Of a stretch of DNA of 64,000 nucleotides, positions 47,261-60,083 are shown piece after piece. The stretch spans positions 30,785,282-30,849,281 of the forward strand of contig OY979718.1 of assembly GCA_963855995.1 (NCBI GenBank). Reading direction: 5' to 3'. Each line of letters starts with the position of its first letter. The first letter of the stretch is position 1. Source of the stretch: Muricea muricata (lineage: Eukaryota > Cnidaria > Anthozoa > Malacalcyonacea > Plexauridae). Made by a program: the position numbers and the translations under genes. Under the pieces are notes generated by a model. The model searched no databases. It had not been told where the DNA came from and was given only the letters and a program-made list of their open reading frames with translations.

Positions 47261-47553
47261 CTTGTAAACGCGAGTGTTTCCCACTGGTTTCCAGTTTCCC
47301 AGCAGGGAAATGGGATGAAAAGCAGCGAAATTTGCGCGAAATTTTTTAAAAATCGTTCAAAAAATGGCCAGAAATACGATATTTGAGAAGAATATTTTGT
47401 ATTATATTTATTTTGGTGAAGATTCTTAAACTGACAGAGGTGATTAAAATTTCTTGTCGAAAAATTCTCAGTAGTTTCCGGAAACTACGGAAACTACCCT
47501 AGATCCGCTCCTGACAACTACAGTATTCCCCTGAAATGTTTTTGGATTTGCAG

Positions 47554-48425
47554 ATTCTTTGAAATTGAAGAGGAAAATGAGCAAGATAAAACATCTGAGC
47601 CAACAGCTGAAATAGTGCAACAGTCTCTTCTTCCTGGTATGGTTGATTCTTATTTTGTACCTGAGCAACCCAAGCCATCTCCACCAAAAACGTTTTTGAC
47701 TCCCAATGTTAATTAAACCAAGATCACATGAACTGAACAGGGAAAAACATAATGTAAAGCACTAAGACCAGATGAATCTTGCTAAATCAACCAAAATAAT
47801 TTGCACGCTTGATCTGTTGCTTGATATCTTCCAAGAGAAGTTTAGGCATCCAACATGTAATGACAAGGTGTATACAAAACACACTTTAATTGGAGCATGT
47901 GTGGTGATTCAATGGAAATGCCATTGTGGTCATGCTGGAAAGTTCTATTCTTCTTATGACTGTAACAAATTAGCTGCAACAAATCTACAAACTGCAGCAT
48001 CCATTTTATTATCGGGGAACAATTTCTATAAAAAGGAGAAGCTCGCAAGATTTTTAGGATTGTCGTTTATCTCAAGTTCGACATTTTTTTGTTTTCAAAG
48101 GCTTTATTGCTTGCCAGTCATTAATGAATGGTGGGAATGGCAGAAAGGTTTACTGCAAAACAAACTGAAAGGGAAGAAAATTGTGGTGTCTGGAGATTGT
48201 CAGTGTGACTCTCCAGGTTACTCAGCAAAGAACCTTTGCTACTTTCTAATGGAAATGGAAACAGATTTCATTATTGATCTTCATATTGCTGATAATAGGC
48301 AAACTGATCTAAAATCAACCAATATGGAACGTGAAGCTCTGAAAATTATTTTAAATCAGTTAGAAATGTCTTGGACATTGGAGAGGTTGTCACAGATGCC
48401 TCATCTAGTATAATCAAGCTGTTAG
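47554..48425 (+). CDS. Transposase-like gene exon 5 with first two catalytic Asp
   Basis: Acceptor GGATTTGCAG; phase matches exon 4. It encodes an acidic linker (FFEIEEENEQDKTSEPTAEI) to about 47715. After a shift or stop it continues with IICTLDLLLDIFQEKFRHPT, WKCHCGHAGKFYSS, GDCQCDSPGYSAKNLCYF and, past a one-base shift near 48375, GEVVTDASSSIIKLL to donor GTAAAT. The CxC pair, two Asp and aromatic residues fit the DDE core of this family. Confidence 0.6.
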
Positions 48426-48649
48426 GTAAATGTGTTATTTTTTTGGTATTACTTATTAAAATAATTTCCTGTGGCAAAGCCAGCCCAACAAATTTGTAAT
48501 CATTATTCATTGCTGAATTGCCATTCTATCACTGAAATAATACTTGCATTCATTGTGTAACCAGAAAATGAGCTGGCTTTGCCATAGCTTAGTGCTTATG
48601 ACGTGAGTTACTAACATTAGGTTGCTAAATTCATCTTTGTTTTATTTAG
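48426..48649. other. Intron with a small inverted repeat
   Basis: TGGCAAAGCCAGC near 48472 and GCTGGCTTTGCCA near 48571 are inverted copies about 100 bp apart, suggesting a tiny MITE. Confidence 0.4.
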
Positions 48650-48723
48650 ATAAATTTGAGAACATCTTCCACTCATTCGACGTTTGGCATAAATCTAAGA
48701 ATATTAGAAAGTCAATTACCAAG
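48650..48723 (+). CDS. Transposase-like gene exon 6
   Basis: Acceptor TTTATTTAG and donor GTATGT. It encodes KFENIFHSFDVWHKSKNIRK, with the DVWH motif that follows the second catalytic Asp in this family. Confidence 0.65.
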
Positions 48724-49189
48724 GTATGTGTCAACATTACCATGTGATATGGTCATATGGATGCCAATAACAATTTTTTTTTTCATCCACACAATTTTTG
48801 CACAAATTCACTTGCTTTGCCAGGAGGTGTGTTCACCCTTTCTGTTTGTCTAAGTCTATGTATTCTGCATACAATGTATGCGGAATATATCACAAAACTG
48901 TGAACCAGTAATTTTTGCAAAAATTTACGCAAACTAAGAATGTTCATATTCCATACAAGGGTAAAAATTGGAAAATGGAATGAAAAAATGCTGCCTGGCC
49001 AGCAAGATTAAATCCTGAGTAAAGACAACTGAATATCTGCTTGAATGTGCTTATTAAATTTATATTTTATACAGTTGTACAAAATTTATTTATGCAATTG
49101 AAGAGCTTATATACAATCAATAGCAGAACACATTGGCAAAGTCAAGTGCTATATAGTTTACATGTATTTTATAGTTTGCAAAATCAAAG

Positions 49190-49303
49190 GAAAACAGAAA
49201 AATTATGGATTGGTGTGATGAAATAATTACACACTTTTGGTACTGTAGTGAAGTTGCCTCCAAGAATGGAATGACTCAAGATGAAGCTTTGAAGGAAATG
49301 AAA
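49190..49303 (+). CDS. Transposase-like gene exon 7
   Basis: Acceptor AAATCAAAG and donor GTATAT. It encodes MDWCDEIITHFWYCSEVASK and an acidic end. It is phase 0 on both sides, with Trp and Cys positions typical of the family. Confidence 0.6.
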
Positions 49304-49497
49304 GTATATTAATGTTCATCTCTGGGTGTTTTTTTGCGTTGTCATTGGCATTAAGGCATGCACATTGGGCATTGCACAATAGGCAGATCTCTTAGTGTTA
49401 AATGTTGGCCGGATGCTTACAGAAGTGGCAAAAGTGCCTGATGATGTTTGAGATCAAAGTGGCATAAACATTTTATTTTGATAAATTTTGTTGGTAG

Positions 49498-49691
49498 GAT
49501 AAGTGGTTTGGTCTGCTTTATCATGTATGTAATACACATACTTGGCTAGGAGGAAAATGTGGTCATGGAGAGTTGCCTGAGGAAAGAAATCTGGAATGTT
49601 TTGATTGGAGAGAGGAGGTATTCAAAACTCTTCAGAAAATCATTACAAATCAAAAACTACTGGACACCTTCAGATTTTATACTCGTTTCAG
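49498..49691 (+). CDS. Transposase-like gene exon 8
   Basis: Acceptor TTGGTAG and donor GTAAAT. It encodes KWFGLLYHVCNTHTWLGGKC, GHGELPEERN and a basic helix ending FYTRF. The Cys/His pattern (GGKCGHGEL) is characteristic of the family. Confidence 0.65.
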
Positions 49692-49911
49692 GTAAATGTT
49701 GTATGTGGTTTTGTCATATGCAATCACTGATAGATCATACATGAATTGATAGGGAGGGGGTGCTTGCTGGTTGCCATGGGATAGGGTAGAAATTCTATCA
49801 CTAGTAAATCCATTACTGTTCCCAAGATTCACCCATTAACACATTGCATTTGGAAGTATTGAACAGTTTTTATTAATGACATTTTAAGGTATTGCACTTT
49901 TTCTGTTTCAG

Positions 49912-49980
49912 ACACACAGGTAGCATAGAATGTGCTAATAACTTGTCACTGGCAAACTGTCCGAAGAGATGCTCATTTAA
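49912..49980 (+). CDS. Transposase-like gene exon 9 with the catalytic Glu
   Basis: Acceptor TGTTTCAG and donor GTAAGT. It encodes HTGSIECANNLSLANCPKRC; the Glu is the likely third acidic residue of the DDE triad. Confidence 0.65.
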
Positions 49981-50088
49981 GTAAGTACTGTATTTTTTAG
50001 CTTCCTGATTTATACAGTTGACAATTCAATGATAAGCAGTTTAATATCTTTACATGCCTTATTTTTTTTGTTATTTGCTATGTTGCAG

Positions 50089-50448
50089 ATTTCCAGTGTT
50101 TACTGCTAGAAAACAGTTGGCAGCCATAGATTGGAATTATCATAAGGACTTGCCTGCAAATGAATCAGATACTCATCCTGGAGAGGTGATGGTAAGCCGA
50201 AAATACAACCAAAGGACAAAGTCATTTGACTCAAAGATTATTAAAAAAGCAAAGGACTATACATATATCACCTTGATGGTAGCAAAAATACTGTACTTGA
50301 CTGTAGGATTGCTGACAACAATAGCGTGAAACGGAGACTTCCATTAAGTGATGATGATCCCAGAAAAATAAGTGCAACAATTGCAACGGTTACCCCAGAA
50401 GATTCAAGAACACTTCCCAAAAGAAAAGTCAGCAGGTTCCAGAATTAA
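50089..50448 (+). CDS. Transposase-like gene last exon
   Basis: Acceptor TGTTGCAG. It encodes ARKQLAAIDWNYHKDLPANE and KAKDYTYI. A one-base shift near 50265 leads to the frame with DNNSVKRRLPLSDDDPRKIS and KRKVSRFQN, ending TAA at 50446-50448. A consensus AATAAA lies at 50505-50510. Confidence 0.6.
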
Positions 50449-50543
50449 TGACTTTTGATGAAACATTACACTATATTGATTATTGATAAACTGACTTTTT
50501 AATGAATAAAAATATTGATAATACATGCATGATCCGGCCATTC

Positions 50544-51990
50544 TCAATGTTCTCGGTATCCCATATATACAACAGTTGGAGATGGATAATGCCTTCTAAT
50601 GCACATCACCACACATGATGGAGCCACTTTTCTATTTCCTTTACCTAAGTATCCATATGTATCTAAAATATAATGTCGATATGCCTGTTTTCTAAATGCT
50701 CTGGTGCTATTGTCATGTGGGTCATTCCGGATATCACCAACATTACGGCTGCTAAGTAACAAAAATTCTGGGTCAAGACATAGTTTTCTAAATCTTCTTG
50801 TACTTGTACTTGTAACACACTTCTTATGCTTACAGCACTTATTTTCAATTGCTTGGGGCATGACAAAACAATGTCCACATTCGCACCAATCAGGAACTGG
50901 TTCTTGTCTTTCGTTGTCGTTTGATGGAGAGGGTACTTTCGGAACATTCTGTCGTACAAGTGGTACTTGGTCCTCATCACGGTGATACATGACAATCATC
51001 ATGCTATGAACATAATCCATACTACCAACCCTCTTTTGCAGGACACATAGTGCAAGCTGTATGATCATATCAGCATCCAAAGTATCAAGAAATGCCTAAT
51101 GACTTGAAAAAATGTACCATAATTATGGGTTACATTTTTCAAAATTTTACCATGGTAACATGTAACTTGCAAAGATATCATGACTGTAACTTGGTTCGGC
51201 ATTCAAACTTATGTAAGGGGTGATTTAATTTTAGAAATGACTCAAAATTAAGTAGATAGATTTCTGCTTTTCGAAATTTCATAAAATAAAATTGCTTGAT
51301 ATATTTAATATAAAAGGTTGATTCCCAGCACTGGTTAGTGATTATGTTCAATATAACTGACTCAATGACCAATTACACTTTTCAACATAAATTTATTTCT
51401 TACCTTAACTGCATTGTTTTCCAGTCTGTTTTCATCATCTTCTTGACCGTCTTAAAGCAGATGTTTACTGGTCTGTCTGGTCATTGTGGCCATTTTGGTC
51501 AGTAGATTGCCCTTTACGTTTGCTCTTTTTTGGTGGCGGAACATATCCTTCCTTCATAGCGATAAAATATATAACAGAAACAACAATAAAAACAGTAAAC
51601 TACGCGTGCAGAGCAGAGCTTATATAAAATTATAATTATGTATACTGTAATACAAAATGCCTGACATAAATATGCATACATATTGCATTAGTGCATTTCG
51701 GAAGTTTGTTATGCAAAGTAGGCAAACTCGCAAAACATAGTATTGGAACCTAGCTTGTTTATACATGGTTTTCCTTTACTTCCACATACACATAGCTCAG
51801 AACAGTAACAATTAGCTGTTCTGCCGGGACAACCCTTCTTCTTTTCACCATCTTTCCTTGAGCACGTATTTCTGCATTTGCAGTCTGACAACTGACGAGA
51901 AATTCTGCAGTAAATTAGTCTTTTCCCGAAAATAACACGGACAAAATTAAATGAAAGAAAATTTACCTTTTCATTCGTAGACGAAGACAT
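50544..51990 (-). CDS. P2X7 cytoplasmic-tail-like domain gene with CXC-type N-terminus
   Basis: The last exon 50544-51095 (acceptor TCATTAG) has the domain: WCECGHCFVMP, ENKCCKHKKCV, RAFRKQAYRHYILDTYGYLG and PSCVVMCIRRHYPSP. It aligns with the cysteine-rich tail domain of P2X7, with no channel part. The exon 51404-51555 encodes EGYVPPPKKSKRKG and, after a shift, EDDENRLENNAVK, joining in phase. An upstream exon near 51730-51905 has SDCKCRNTCSRKDGEKKKGC and ANCYCSELCVCGSKGKPCIN, a CXC-like zinc-binding repeat. ATG at 51990 with MSSSTNEK may start the gene, but its phase to the next exon is unresolved. It lies tail to tail with the transposase-like gene, 96 bases apart. Confidence 0.6.
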
Positions 51991-52590
51991 AAACAGGCTC
52001 GCGTAATCGGCGTAAAACCAGTGAACTATACAATTCTTTAAAGTAATTGAGAAAAGTCAACGCAATTTTGAGATAGAATTTTTGAGTTACACAAAGTACT
52101 TGCCAAACCATCTGCTGATCATAAGCACTATGCGCCGCCCATTTCAGCCAATCAGCGCAGTGACATTGCCCCTTTAATATGGCTTTTTACATGTACATGT
52201 ATCATTACTAGCTTAATATTAACAATGTAACTTTAAGAATAGTAGTGACTACTGTACAATATAGAATTTGACATTTTATTAAATTATTCATCATATCATA
52301 GATATGACATGATAAAATTTCTGCCTCTGTTGTTTTACATATGTATGCTTTATCCCATATCGAGGCGAGGTTCTTACATTAGATAGGTCCTGCAAAATAA
52401 GAAAACATTAACAAGTATATTAGTACATTGTAGTATTACACAATTTTATTTTTACAGAGTGACCCCATTCAATACTGGCCCCTTGTATTTGGTCTTAAAA
52501 TGTCTAATTTTCTGTGCACATGCAATCAACTATTGTATCTTTAATAGCATCAATGGCTAATACAAAACAATGAAAACATGCAGTTTTCTG
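51991..52590. other. 5' flank of the P2X7-like gene and target region of the retrotransposon
   Basis: No gene is recognised. TTCTG at 52586-52590 is the left target duplication of the LTR element. Confidence 0.5.
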
Positions 52591-52740
52591 TGTAGTAACC
52601 TAACACTAATAATAGATATGATTCTAATAATAACCAGACTAATTATTAAGTAGCATAGCACATGTAAATATGTCAATCATTGTTCACATTGTATGAGAGT
52701 TCTGGAAGTAAACAAATATAATAGAGGACACGGTACAACA
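52591..52740 (+). repeat. 5' LTR
   Basis: TGTAGTAACC...GGTACAACA, differing from the 3' LTR at about ten positions, which implies moderate age. Confidence 0.9.
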
Positions 52741-52819
52741 ATTGGCGACGAGAATGGATCGAAAATTTTAGGAAATTGATACAAAACAAGACAGGAACTA
52801 AGCAAAATAATCGAAGAAT

Positions 52820-53560
52820 ATGTCAAACGACGAAATTCAAGAAGCACAGCCAAGTACAAGCGCTGTAGCAGCAACCCAGAATGCGTCCGTGACCGTAATA
52901 AACCGACATTTGAATATCGCACCGTTTCAATTGACGAGAGATAGCAACGATACAGCCGTGCGTTGGGCGAAGTGGAAAAAGAATATCGAAAGACAATTTA
53001 CATTTTTTGGTATCGAAGATCCACAATTGCAGAAAGACATGCTTATTATATACGGAGGACAAGAGATCGCTGACTTAGATGATTCAATACCAGACCCAAT
53101 TCTTGAAGGAGAACAAAATGAATATACACGCCTCATCGCCAAGTTGGATCAACATTTTCTGCCGAAAAAGAACAAAGATTACGCTCGCTTTAAACTTGGG
53201 AACTTGGTGCAACAAGACGACGAATCAATGGCGACTTATTACGCCCGGATTAGAGAAATTGCTCAGAAATGTAGTTGCACTGACGAGAACGATGCGATAC
53301 GAGACTACTCAATCAAAACAATGCGAAAACAACGTGATTCGTGTTAAAGCTATTCGTCACAACTGGACCCTGCAAGAAATTCTCGATGAATCAGCAATTT
53401 ACGAGTAAGCTCAACTCCAAGCCAGAGAAATCAAACAAAAACTCGAAGCAACAGAATCAAGTCAAAGAGTGAAATACACTAAACAAGATTCATGTCAACG
53501 ATGCGGGCGTAAACACGATAAAGCAAAATGCCCTGCATACGGAGAAAAGTGTAGAAAATG
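52820..53560 (+). pseudogene. Gag with zinc knuckles
   Basis: ATG at 52820 opens a capsid-like region (WAKWKKNIERQFTFFGIEDP, LIAKLDQHFLPKKNKDYARF). A shift near 53290 and an in-frame TAA near 53407 precede CQRCGRKHDKAKCPAYGEKC and CGKLNHFAIVC, two CCHC-type knuckles that bind RNA. The same frame leads on into protease. Confidence 0.75.
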
Positions 53561-54302
53561 TGGCAAACTCAACCACTTTGCCATTGTCTGTAGATCGCAA
53601 CCAGCACGGCCGATTCCTGATGAAAACAACGAAAAGAGAAGAGAAAACTATCGGTATCGACATCGTGAAAACAAACCAGGGCGAAAGGAATATCAAAACC
53701 GCAAACCTTCGAGACAAGATGATCGCAAAAGTAAAAACACAAATGGAACGGACGGAAAACCACAAATTCGACATGTTGATAGAACTGAGGAAACCTCAGA
53801 TACCAGTTCCACTGACAGTTCCAATGACGAGGACTTCATCCAACACCTACGAATCAAACAAGCAACTCGAGTGAATAGAAAACGAATTTCCGAATCTTGT
53901 ACGGTAAAGATCAACGACTTACCAATGGAGATTGAACCGGACACAGGATCTGACGCAAACGTAATGGATGAAGAGCAATTTCAGCAACTCCAGAAGATGA
54001 GACCTAAAATACGGCTAAAGAAATCCAGAACAAAGCTGCGCGCAGTTCTTGAAGACATCCCAGTTCTAGGAGAATGCTCGGTGATAATCAAAAATCAAAC
54101 AAAGCAGACACGAACACGCATCATTGTTATAAGAGGGAAGATGGACTCGTTACCATTGATAGGAAGACCCACCCTATCAAACCTAGGAATGATTCTCATC
54201 GACGAGACTGGGAACTTAACAAAACCTACAGAGCAAGATACAAACAAGGTAAAGAAAACTACTACAACGCAACCAAAACTTCAAGAGATCCTAAAAAGGT
54301 AG
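53561..54302 (+). pseudogene. Retropepsin region
   Basis: Downstream of the knuckles a basic linker leads to INDLPMEIEPDTGSDANVMD, with catalytic DTGS, and KLRAVLEDIPVLGECSVIIK. The frame ends at a TAG near 54301 just before reverse transcriptase. Confidence 0.7.
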
Positions 54303-55030
54303 GAAGAAAGATTTCAAGGAATTGGAAAAGCAAAAAGAGATGGACAAGACATCGAAATTCATTTACCAATGAACGAGAACGCAACACCAATAGCTCAGAA
54401 AGCAAGACGAGTACCGTATCATTTACTCGAGCCTCTGGAAGAGCGTATTAATGAATTCGTTGACAGTGACATCATACAGAAAGTCTGCGAGCATGAAGCA
54501 ATCGAGTGGTGTTCACCTCTTGTAGTACAACCAAAGGCGAAGAACCCCAAAGACATCCGAGTGAGCCTTGACCTACGAATCTTGCATCAGTCCATGTCAC
54601 GAACAAGAAATGTGCAAACACCCATCACAGAAGAGTTTGTCAATACATTTAAGGACTGCACAGTTTTCAGCAAAATCGATCTTAACCACGGGTACCATCA
54701 ATTTGCGCTGGATGAAGAATCTAGAAAGATAATGACATTTTCAACGCCGTGGGGGAACTATCAATACAAAAGACTCGCATTTGGTGGCAAGAACAGTCAA
54801 GATCTCTTCGATGCCGAAATTTGCGAAGATAATTTCGGGTATACCACATGTCTTAAATAACCGGGACGATATCATGGTTGGAGGCAAAGATTGGGAAGAA
54901 CACAATCAGAATCTGGAAACGCTACTCGAACGACTCACAGTCTACAACATAACACTGCGTAGGGAAAAATGTGAATTTGGCCACACATCGCTAGAATTCT
55001 ACGATCATCAATTCACCAGTGAAGGGTTAC
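54303..55030 (+). pseudogene. Reverse transcriptase
   Basis: The frames contain CSPLVVQPKAKNPKDIRVSL, FSKIDLNHGYHQFALDEESR and FSTPWGNYQYKRLAFG, then shift near 54800. The active-site region reads NNRDDIMVGG where active enzymes have YxDD, so it is changed. The thumb end is joined to RNase H by a deletion near 55060. Confidence 0.8.
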
Positions 55031-55440
55031 GACCAAGTCCAAGCAAGGTCAGAGCCATCTCATGCAAGACAGCTCATGGCTACCAACCAGTTCACTACGT
55101 TAGTAGAACACTGACTGATACCGAGAGAAAATATGCCCAGATTGAACGAGTAGCACTTGCGGTAGAATTCTCAACAAACCGCCTACAAATGTACCTTCTG
55201 GGACCACAAGAATTTCAGATAGCAACAGATCATAAACCCTTTATACCTATCTTTAATAACCCGAGTGCAAAACTACCACCACGACTGGAAAGATTAAGGA
55301 TGAAGACACAGCATTTAGACTTCGTTATGATACACATAACGGGCAAATCAAACATGACCGATTACTTATCCCGCCACCCACTGCCTTATGCGGAAGAAGC
55401 ACACTTAGAACACCATGCAAGAGCAGTGATCGCGACAGAC
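55031..55440 (+). pseudogene. RNase H, N-terminally deleted
   Basis: After RPSPSKVRAI the frame jumps to QPVHYVSRTLTDTERKYAQI and ALAVEFSTNRLQMYLLG, then ATDHKPFIPIF and HITGKSNMTDYLSRHP. The usual stretch of roughly 150-180 residues between reverse transcriptase thumb and RNase H is missing. Confidence 0.75.
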
Positions 55441-56400
55441 CACGCCGTTGTACTGGACAAGATCCGTGAAGAAACTAGAAAGGATAGCGCACTACAAGCA
55501 CTCATCCAAACAATTAGAACGGGCAACTGGAAAAGCACAGGCATCGACTTAAAACATTATTATGATATTAGGACGGAGATATATGAAGCAGATGGAGTAG
55601 TACTTCGAGGAGACAGAATCATCCCTCCCACCTCACTGCGAAAGAGAATTATTAACATCGCGCACAAACAAGGTCATTTTGGTATAATCAAAACGAAGGA
55701 AATGATCCGAAACAAGTATTGGTTCCCGTTGATGAACATTCAAATCGAGAATATTGTACAATCATGCTTCAGTTGTCAGATAGCAACAAATTCGGTCCAT
55801 ACCAAACCGGCGAAGATGACAACCATACCACAGCCACCATGGGAAGTCGTTGAACTAGATTTTTGTGGACCGTTTCCCAACGGAGAATACGCCATGGTAC
55901 TGACGGAACAATTCTCTCGCTACCGGAAGTAGAATTCACTCGCTCAATTGCAATCACACCGGTTCGAGAGAGATTGAAGAAAATATTCACAGCCCATGGT
56001 GTCCCAAAAGTAGTACAAACGGACAATGGTCCGCCGTTTAACTCCCACGAATTTAAGCAACTCGCTAATGAAACAGGATTCATCCATAAACCTGTTACGC
56101 CGTACCATCCCAAAGCGCAGGGACAGGTGGAGAACTTCAACAAACTGATTAATAAGATTGCCGCGATTGCAAAACAAGACCACATCAACTTCCACGAAGC
56201 GACATACGATATGCTTCAAGCTTATAGGAGTACACCACATCCAGCAACTAAAAGCACCCCATACGAATTGTTAATGAACCGACAAGTCAGAACGAAAATC
56301 GACCATTTTCCCACCAAAACATCACCTAAAGACGACGCTGTGAGACGCAATGACCACCAATATAAAGAAAAAGTGTAGAGAAACCATGACAAGCGACACC
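55441..56400 (+). pseudogene. Gypsy integrase
   Basis: The zinc part reads HKQGHFGIIKTKEMIRNKYW with CFSCQ. The core has VVELDFCGPFPNGEYAMVLT, after a shift at 55930 VVQTDNGPPFNSHEFKQLAN, and AQGQVENFNKLINKI, which give D, D and E. A stop at about 56376 separates a short basic C-terminal tail. Confidence 0.8.
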
Positions 56401-56823
56401 GATCGAAAGAATACAAATTGAAGACCGGTGATGCAGTGATTGTTAAACGAGAAAAGAAGAAAAAGGGGAGACACCATACGAACAATACGTATACGTGATA
56501 ACAAAAATCAAAGGAACGATGGTAACAGCGAAAAGAATGAAGGACGGAAAAACGAAATGGAGAGATATATCAAGATTCAAACGGCTAAAAATGGATAAAT
56601 ACCCAGAAGAAGAGCAGCGACGAAACTCAGAAACCCTAGTCCCACCAGCACCTGAAAGACATATTAACCCAGACCAACAAGAACGGTTAGATAGCGATAC
56701 AGAAAGCAAACCACTACGAGAACCTCTACGAGAACCACCATGAGAACCACCACAAGAACCACGACGATCAAAGCGGAAAAGAATATCAACGTTTGAGAAA
56801 CACTTGAAAGAGTACACTGTGTA

Positions 56824-57260
56824 CACTCTAAAAAAAGGTGTGTTAATTTAACACACCTTTTTGTCCAAATTTTAACACACCTTAAGGTGGGTTTTAAAAC
56901 ACGCCTTAAGGTGTGTTTAACACACCCTAAGTTGGGTTTTACAACACACCTTAAGGTGTGTTTAACACACGTTAAGGTGTGTTAAACACACCTTTAGGTG
57001 TGTTACAAAACGCACCTTAAGGTGTGTTTTCTGCCTGTCCAAATTTTAACACACCTTAAGGTGGGTTTTGTATAAAGGTGTGTTTTCTAGCACACCTTGG
57101 TGCGTTTTCTAACACACCTCGGTGTGTTTTCTAGCACACCATGGTGCGTTTTCAAACACACCTTGGTGGGTTTTGTTACACACCTAGAAAGCGCTTTATA
57201 TCACACCTTCGCAGAAGGTGTGTAATATAACACACCAATAGACATGCTTTTTTACACACC
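56824..57260. repeat. Left GGTGTG/CACACC palindrome array
   Basis: About twenty units such as AACACACCTTAAGGTGTGTT, head-to-head and with variants CACACCTCGGTGTG and CACACCATGGTGCG. Many are perfect short palindromes. Confidence 0.85.
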
Positions 57261-58018
57261 TTTTGAAAAGCACATGATTCAGTTTTACCTGAAGAAAACA
57301 CACTATATATAGTTATATGAGTACAGATACATGAACTTGTTGAGAATGTATTATCCTTTAACTGGTAAATTCATAAATGACACTTTTAATTTCTATTGTA
57401 TCAGACTAATAACACAAGTTACAGAATATACACAGCACATGCAGTTAGGAAATATATAATAATCACTCAGTCATCAACCTCAATAAGCATTCTCACTGCA
57501 GTTCAAAACAATTTCATAAAAAATAAACAGCACCACAATCATACTGTGACGGTAGGACTTGGCAAAGACATATAATACTAAGATCATATCTATCAGAGTA
57601 CTGACAAGGCCAGTTTTCATACAGTTAGATGCATCTGAGTTAATTGGTTAAAACAGCCAAGGAATAAATGGTCCACAAAGTAAATTTTTTTGTTGTTGTT
57701 GCTCTAAATAGTTGTTTTTGGCTGTTTTAACCAACAAATTTATGAATAATTCAACCAATTAGTTTTCTGGTTGTGTCACAGACATGTATATCAACAATTT
57801 ATTGGTCTTGGGTACAGTTAGTATGTTTATTACATATATCAATAGGTAATCACTACATAATTACTAATTAGCGCAGAGTTCAAAATTCTTATTGTCACAC
57901 CAGAGTTGTCACACATTTTCAAATAACATTTTCGAATGCTGTTAAACTGCTTACTGGAGTTACTGGTCTGGAATCCCATATCTTCCAAGGCTGAATCATG
58001 AATCAAAATATCTTGCAT
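57261..58018. other. Non-coding interior of the 4.5-kb element
   Basis: AT-rich; a direct repeat-like pair GGTTAAAACAGCC and GGCTGTTTTAACC lies inverted near 57647 and 57720. No gene was seen. Confidence 0.35.
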
Positions 58019-59666
58019 CTAATTGTTGAAGCCTTGCAGCGCTTGATTCAACTCTTTTAAACGAAGCCTTGCATCATTTGCTTTGACTTCGCATGCAAGT
58101 TCACCCAAAGCTGTTTCCAGGCAGTTATATGCATGCAATCCAAATTTTGTAGGTCTATAATAAGATACGTCATATATTAAGATAAGTATTATATCTGACA
58201 TAACAAGGTATAACATAGGCATTCAATGCAATAATACTATACATGAGGTTATCATAAATCACCCTTCTATGCAAAATATTCTATCATTTGATTTGACAAA
58301 AAAACAATGCATTAAAGAAGTATCAGCACTCTTCCTAGTACATTTATCAGAAATGAATAATAAAATAGCAAAGTTTATAATTTTACATTTAATTCAACAG
58401 ATTTACAAGTAGCACTTTTTCATTGATAAATGGAATTGTTTGGTGTCAAGCAAATTGACATTATAAAATCAAGTACTGTATAATGTAAGACACTAAGTAT
58501 GGAAAAAACATTATGGCACAAAGGTTTATTGTTCAACACAAGACGCTCTGCCTCAGAAAGAGCAGTGAGGCTAATTCATGGTTAATTAGGGCAAATTGAT
58601 ATGTAATTTTAGACATTTGCACCTTCCCCCCTAAAACTGATTTCATTTCCTTTACCAACATTTCAATGTCACACAATATTTTATCATTATCATGAATTAA
58701 ACACTATTTCTTTCCTCCCAGTTATACAGCAAGTTTGATTAGAGGGGCAGGAAGTCTTTGTTCGAATGACACAAATCTAAGCATTATGGTGTCAAACATG
58801 TTCAGTGTTAAGGATTCTTCAGTATCGGTAATAGGATGTTGACAGTAGGCCAATTAGTATCTTTGACTTTACACATCACAGTGCTTACAAGCATTTATGC
58901 TTGTAATAATAGGTGATATAAGGTTAAGAGTGTAATTCTAATATTTTGTTGAGAAGCATTCCAATAGTTGGCCACATTAAAGCCAAGTCGTCATTGCAAC
59001 CAAAATATTTTACTGCCATTCAAAACTATAAACCCAGAGTAGACTTTTACATGACTATAAATGTAGTTTCAACTGGATAGCCAAAAACTTTTTTACTGGA
59101 GCTTATTAATGCAGCATAACAAATCTTACAATGAAACAGTTTGAGCACCAATGAAATTGTTTGAACTATGAAAGCTTTAAGTACTTATATTTTTGTACGT
59201 AAATAAATGTTAAAAACTCAGCAATGTAGAAAGTAGTTAAAGGCCATTAAATTTCCCAGCTTAGATGATCAGTCAGCCATTGAGTCTGGCTTCAAGCCTT
59301 TATGACCACACCATAACATGACCCATCAGGCAATCAAGGCAAGAGACACTATTAAAACCTTGCCAGTCCAAAAAAAACAGGTTAACAGAATCGAACTAAA
59401 TGCTATGCATCAAGGAAAATAAAGTAAATGAATTTAAATCTATTTATTTCCAAATACTATCGCGCGAAATTCAAATTTTAAATGCAACACGATTCTATTA
59501 AAATTATAAACGATGGAAGGAATTCAAGGAAGTAAATATTACACGTCAAATTTGCTTTATCCATACAGAAATCAAAACAATGTGCTTACCTGACTTTTAC
59601 ACCTTCCTTTGTGATGTATTGGGAGTTATTTCTTTGACAATATTGGCTAAAATACTGTTTCTTTTG
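58019..59666 (-). CDS. Two-exon gene or captured fragment inside the DNA element
   Basis: Exon 59590-59666 (acceptor GTTTATAG, donor GTAAGC) encodes YFSQYCQRNNSQYITKEGVK and joins in phase with 58019-58154 (acceptor TTATAG). The latter encodes PTKFGLHAYNCLETALGELA and ARLRLKELNQALQGFNN, then TAG. The protein is helical with no recognised domain. The intron is 1435 bp. Either the element has captured host exons or this is a cargo gene; upstream exons are not identified. Confidence 0.4.
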
Positions 59667-60083
59667 CTATAAACATCACATTTACAATACAACGTGCAAA
59701 TATATGGAGTCCAAGTGTGAAGATTCCCGGTGAGCTTTGCGCGCGTAGTACTACCACTGATCTCTAGAAACAACTGGGTAAAAACCTACTTGCCCGCGGA
59801 ACGAAAAATGAAATAGTTTACATTTTTATCGGGTAAGGAAAAAATAAATACATAACATTCTTATCTAACTGCTACTGGACAACCGGGCGGCATAGATCTG
59901 ATGTGTTGTGAGAGTTTTAATCATATTTTGGCTAATATTTTTAACACATCAAGATTTGAATATCTAAGACTAAGCTCGATATTCTGAGTCGCCATGTTAG
60001 GACGGATAAACTGAAGTTAACACCATGTTAATATGATGATGACAAATTATATATCATTTATATTTACCATATGAAATTCTTCA

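Larger units (their letters stand above)
45324..47513. mobile_element. hAT transposon, 2.2 kb, 8-bp duplication
   Basis: The ends are CAGGGGCGGATCTAG and CTAGATCCGCTCCTG, with ACAACAAC (45316-45323) and ACAACTAC (47514-47521) as flanking duplication, one mismatch. At least seven CAGTAGTTTCC units crowd 47100-47260 and two lie at the ends, typical of subterminal transposase-binding repeats. It carries a degenerate transposase on the minus strand and lies in an intron of the transposase-like gene. Confidence 0.8.
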
